Origin: Phymorhynchus buccinoides
Lineage: Eukaryota > Mollusca > Gastropoda > Neogastropoda > Raphitomidae
Direction of reading: 5' to 3'
NCBI GenBank assembly: GCA_017654935.2
Contig: CM065693.1
Coordinates: 17,241,016-17,305,015, forward strand
Length of the DNA: 64,000 nucleotides
The notes under the pieces are model-generated. The model ran no database searches and was not told the origin of the DNA. It saw nothing but the letters and a program-made list of their open reading frames with translations. This document shows positions 62,692 through 64,000 of the stretch, piece by piece. The number at the start of each line of letters is the position of its first letter. Position 1 is the stretch's first letter. A program made the position numbers and the translations under genes.

Positions 62692-63765
62692 TTCTGATTC
62701 TCGCACACACACACACACACACACTTATATATATACTGTCTGTCCTACGTTCAAGGCCAAAAAACAAAACATTAGGAATAGTCTACATTCTTTCTTGTTA
62801 GTTTTCATTCTTCTTCTGTTATATATATATATATTTAAGAAATAAATCCTATAAACCAACGATCACCATCAGATAGTGAGCTGTGCAGGACAAATAAATC
62901 AAATAATATAGAAAAACATAACAGCCGCACCAGCCAAACTTCCCACTCCACACAACTCTGTACGACTAAAAAGTGGTTTTTTTTTGTTTGTTTTTTAATA
63001 AAGTAACACAGAATATTTTATTACGTTAACCTTGTTTCTGAAGTTCACAAATTCATACATTACATACAGAAAAGTTTCATCAATTAGGCCATTTCAAATG
63101 CAACAACTTTTTAGACCTAATTCTCCCGAGTCCAGCAATAGTGTAAGTAATGACTGTGCTGGGCTGGAAGCAGTTCAGCAAGTGTATTACAGTAATAAAC
63201 CGATCCTGTTGAAGAGTCATTACTCGAGCACCCACTGTGTTGAAGGTCAGAGGTCGTTCTTGTTATCACGTATCAACAATGCCACAGCCAGGCAGTCTGT
63301 TTAGTCACTCCAAAATGCCTTGCTGTCGCTAAAATGGATGCTCCCCCTTGCAACATGCCAACAACACAAAGTCTCTCACCTTCAAATAAGCATAATATCT
63401 TTATGTATGGGCTTGTTCAATGCACAAGTATCAACAAGACTTAAAAAAAAGTATAAATTAGACACAAATACATGAGCAGCCACATTCTTACATTTCATGC
63501 ATAACTCCAAAACAGAACATTGCTTTTATATAACCTTGCTGTTCTACTTCATATTGATTCATTTCAGAGTATTGTGCTAAGCCAAACAAACGACTCTTCT
63601 ACATGTCAACCTGTTTCGCCTCCTGTTGATCTTTGATCAACTGAATTTCTTGTTGCCCCTTTTCTTCGGACAGTTGCTCCTATTTTTTTTTCTCGTCCAT
63701 TGCTATGAAAGGTGAACATGTTGAAAACCATTTCACACTGCTACAGCTTTCAATGTTTAGGAAGG

Positions 63766-63856
<91 letters not shown>

Positions 63857-64000
63857 AGAGAACAATGAACAGCAATGAACAAAGAACAAATTGTTTAATG
63901 ATTAGGCCTTTGACCCATATCAATACAAAAAAGTGACAGGAAAAATTGTAGTTGTCATGAATAAAAAATGACATAATACACAAATACATAAACAACTAAA
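59756..64000. other. AT-rich outer part of the right arm
   Basis: No gene recognised. Clean CT (62,601-62,688), CA (62,706-62,724) and GA (63,770-63,854) tracts. It pairs with 35,660-39,880 but with frequent one-base indels. Confidence 0.6.

Overview
The window is animal nuclear DNA, most likely from a lophotrochozoan and probably a mollusc. That placement is an inference from intron-split receptor genes, a single-cysteine-cluster Toll-like receptor, a FMRFamide/chemosensory-type GPCR, decayed non-LTR and Tc1 elements, foldback MITEs and very abundant CT/GA, TG/CA and CATA microsatellites. No bacterial-style gene layout, CRISPR array, rRNA gene or convincing intact tRNA gene was seen. Two runs of exactly 500 N (20,648-21,147 and 49,581-50,080) divide the window into three contig pieces.

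Piece 1 (1-20,647) holds a two-exon class A GPCR on the + strand (exons 6-803 and 6,673-7,347, joined in phase 0 to give about 490 residues). A repeat-stuffed 5.9-kb intron separates the exons. Downstream are a degenerate minisatellite, an 0.83-kb CATA tract, a 5'-truncated reverse-transcriptase fragment between CT microsatellites (14,876-16,158), and several foldback MITE families.

Piece 2 (21,148-49,580) starts with a broken Toll-like receptor paralogue on the - strand (22,080-29,087). About 13 kb of non-coding DNA follows, then an intact four-exon Toll-like receptor on the + strand (42,667-48,406; about 943 residues: signal peptide, about 21 LRRs, LRRCT, one membrane segment, TIR). Its third intron carries a dead Tc1/mariner element with recognisable terminal inverted repeats.

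Piece 3 (50,081-64,000) is the reverse complement of the end of piece 2. Positions pair so that left plus right is about 99,690, giving a palindrome with arms of about 13.9 kb (about 35,660-49,580 and 50,081-64,000) that runs off the window. The mirror Toll-like receptor (- strand, 51,278-57,027) differs at 8 residues and has a 1-bp length change that breaks the TIR exon. Because the symmetry axis sits on a fixed-size gap and both arms end at nearly the same homologous base, the simplest reading is two allelic contigs scaffolded head to head. A real palindromic gene pair is the alternative.

The coding content is receptor genes: a probable neuropeptide/chemosensory receptor, and an innate-immune TLR family with at least one live locus and one decayed paralogue. 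They show no direct functional link. Most of the remaining sequence is repeat-derived, and 34-39.5 kb looks rich in uncorrected indels.
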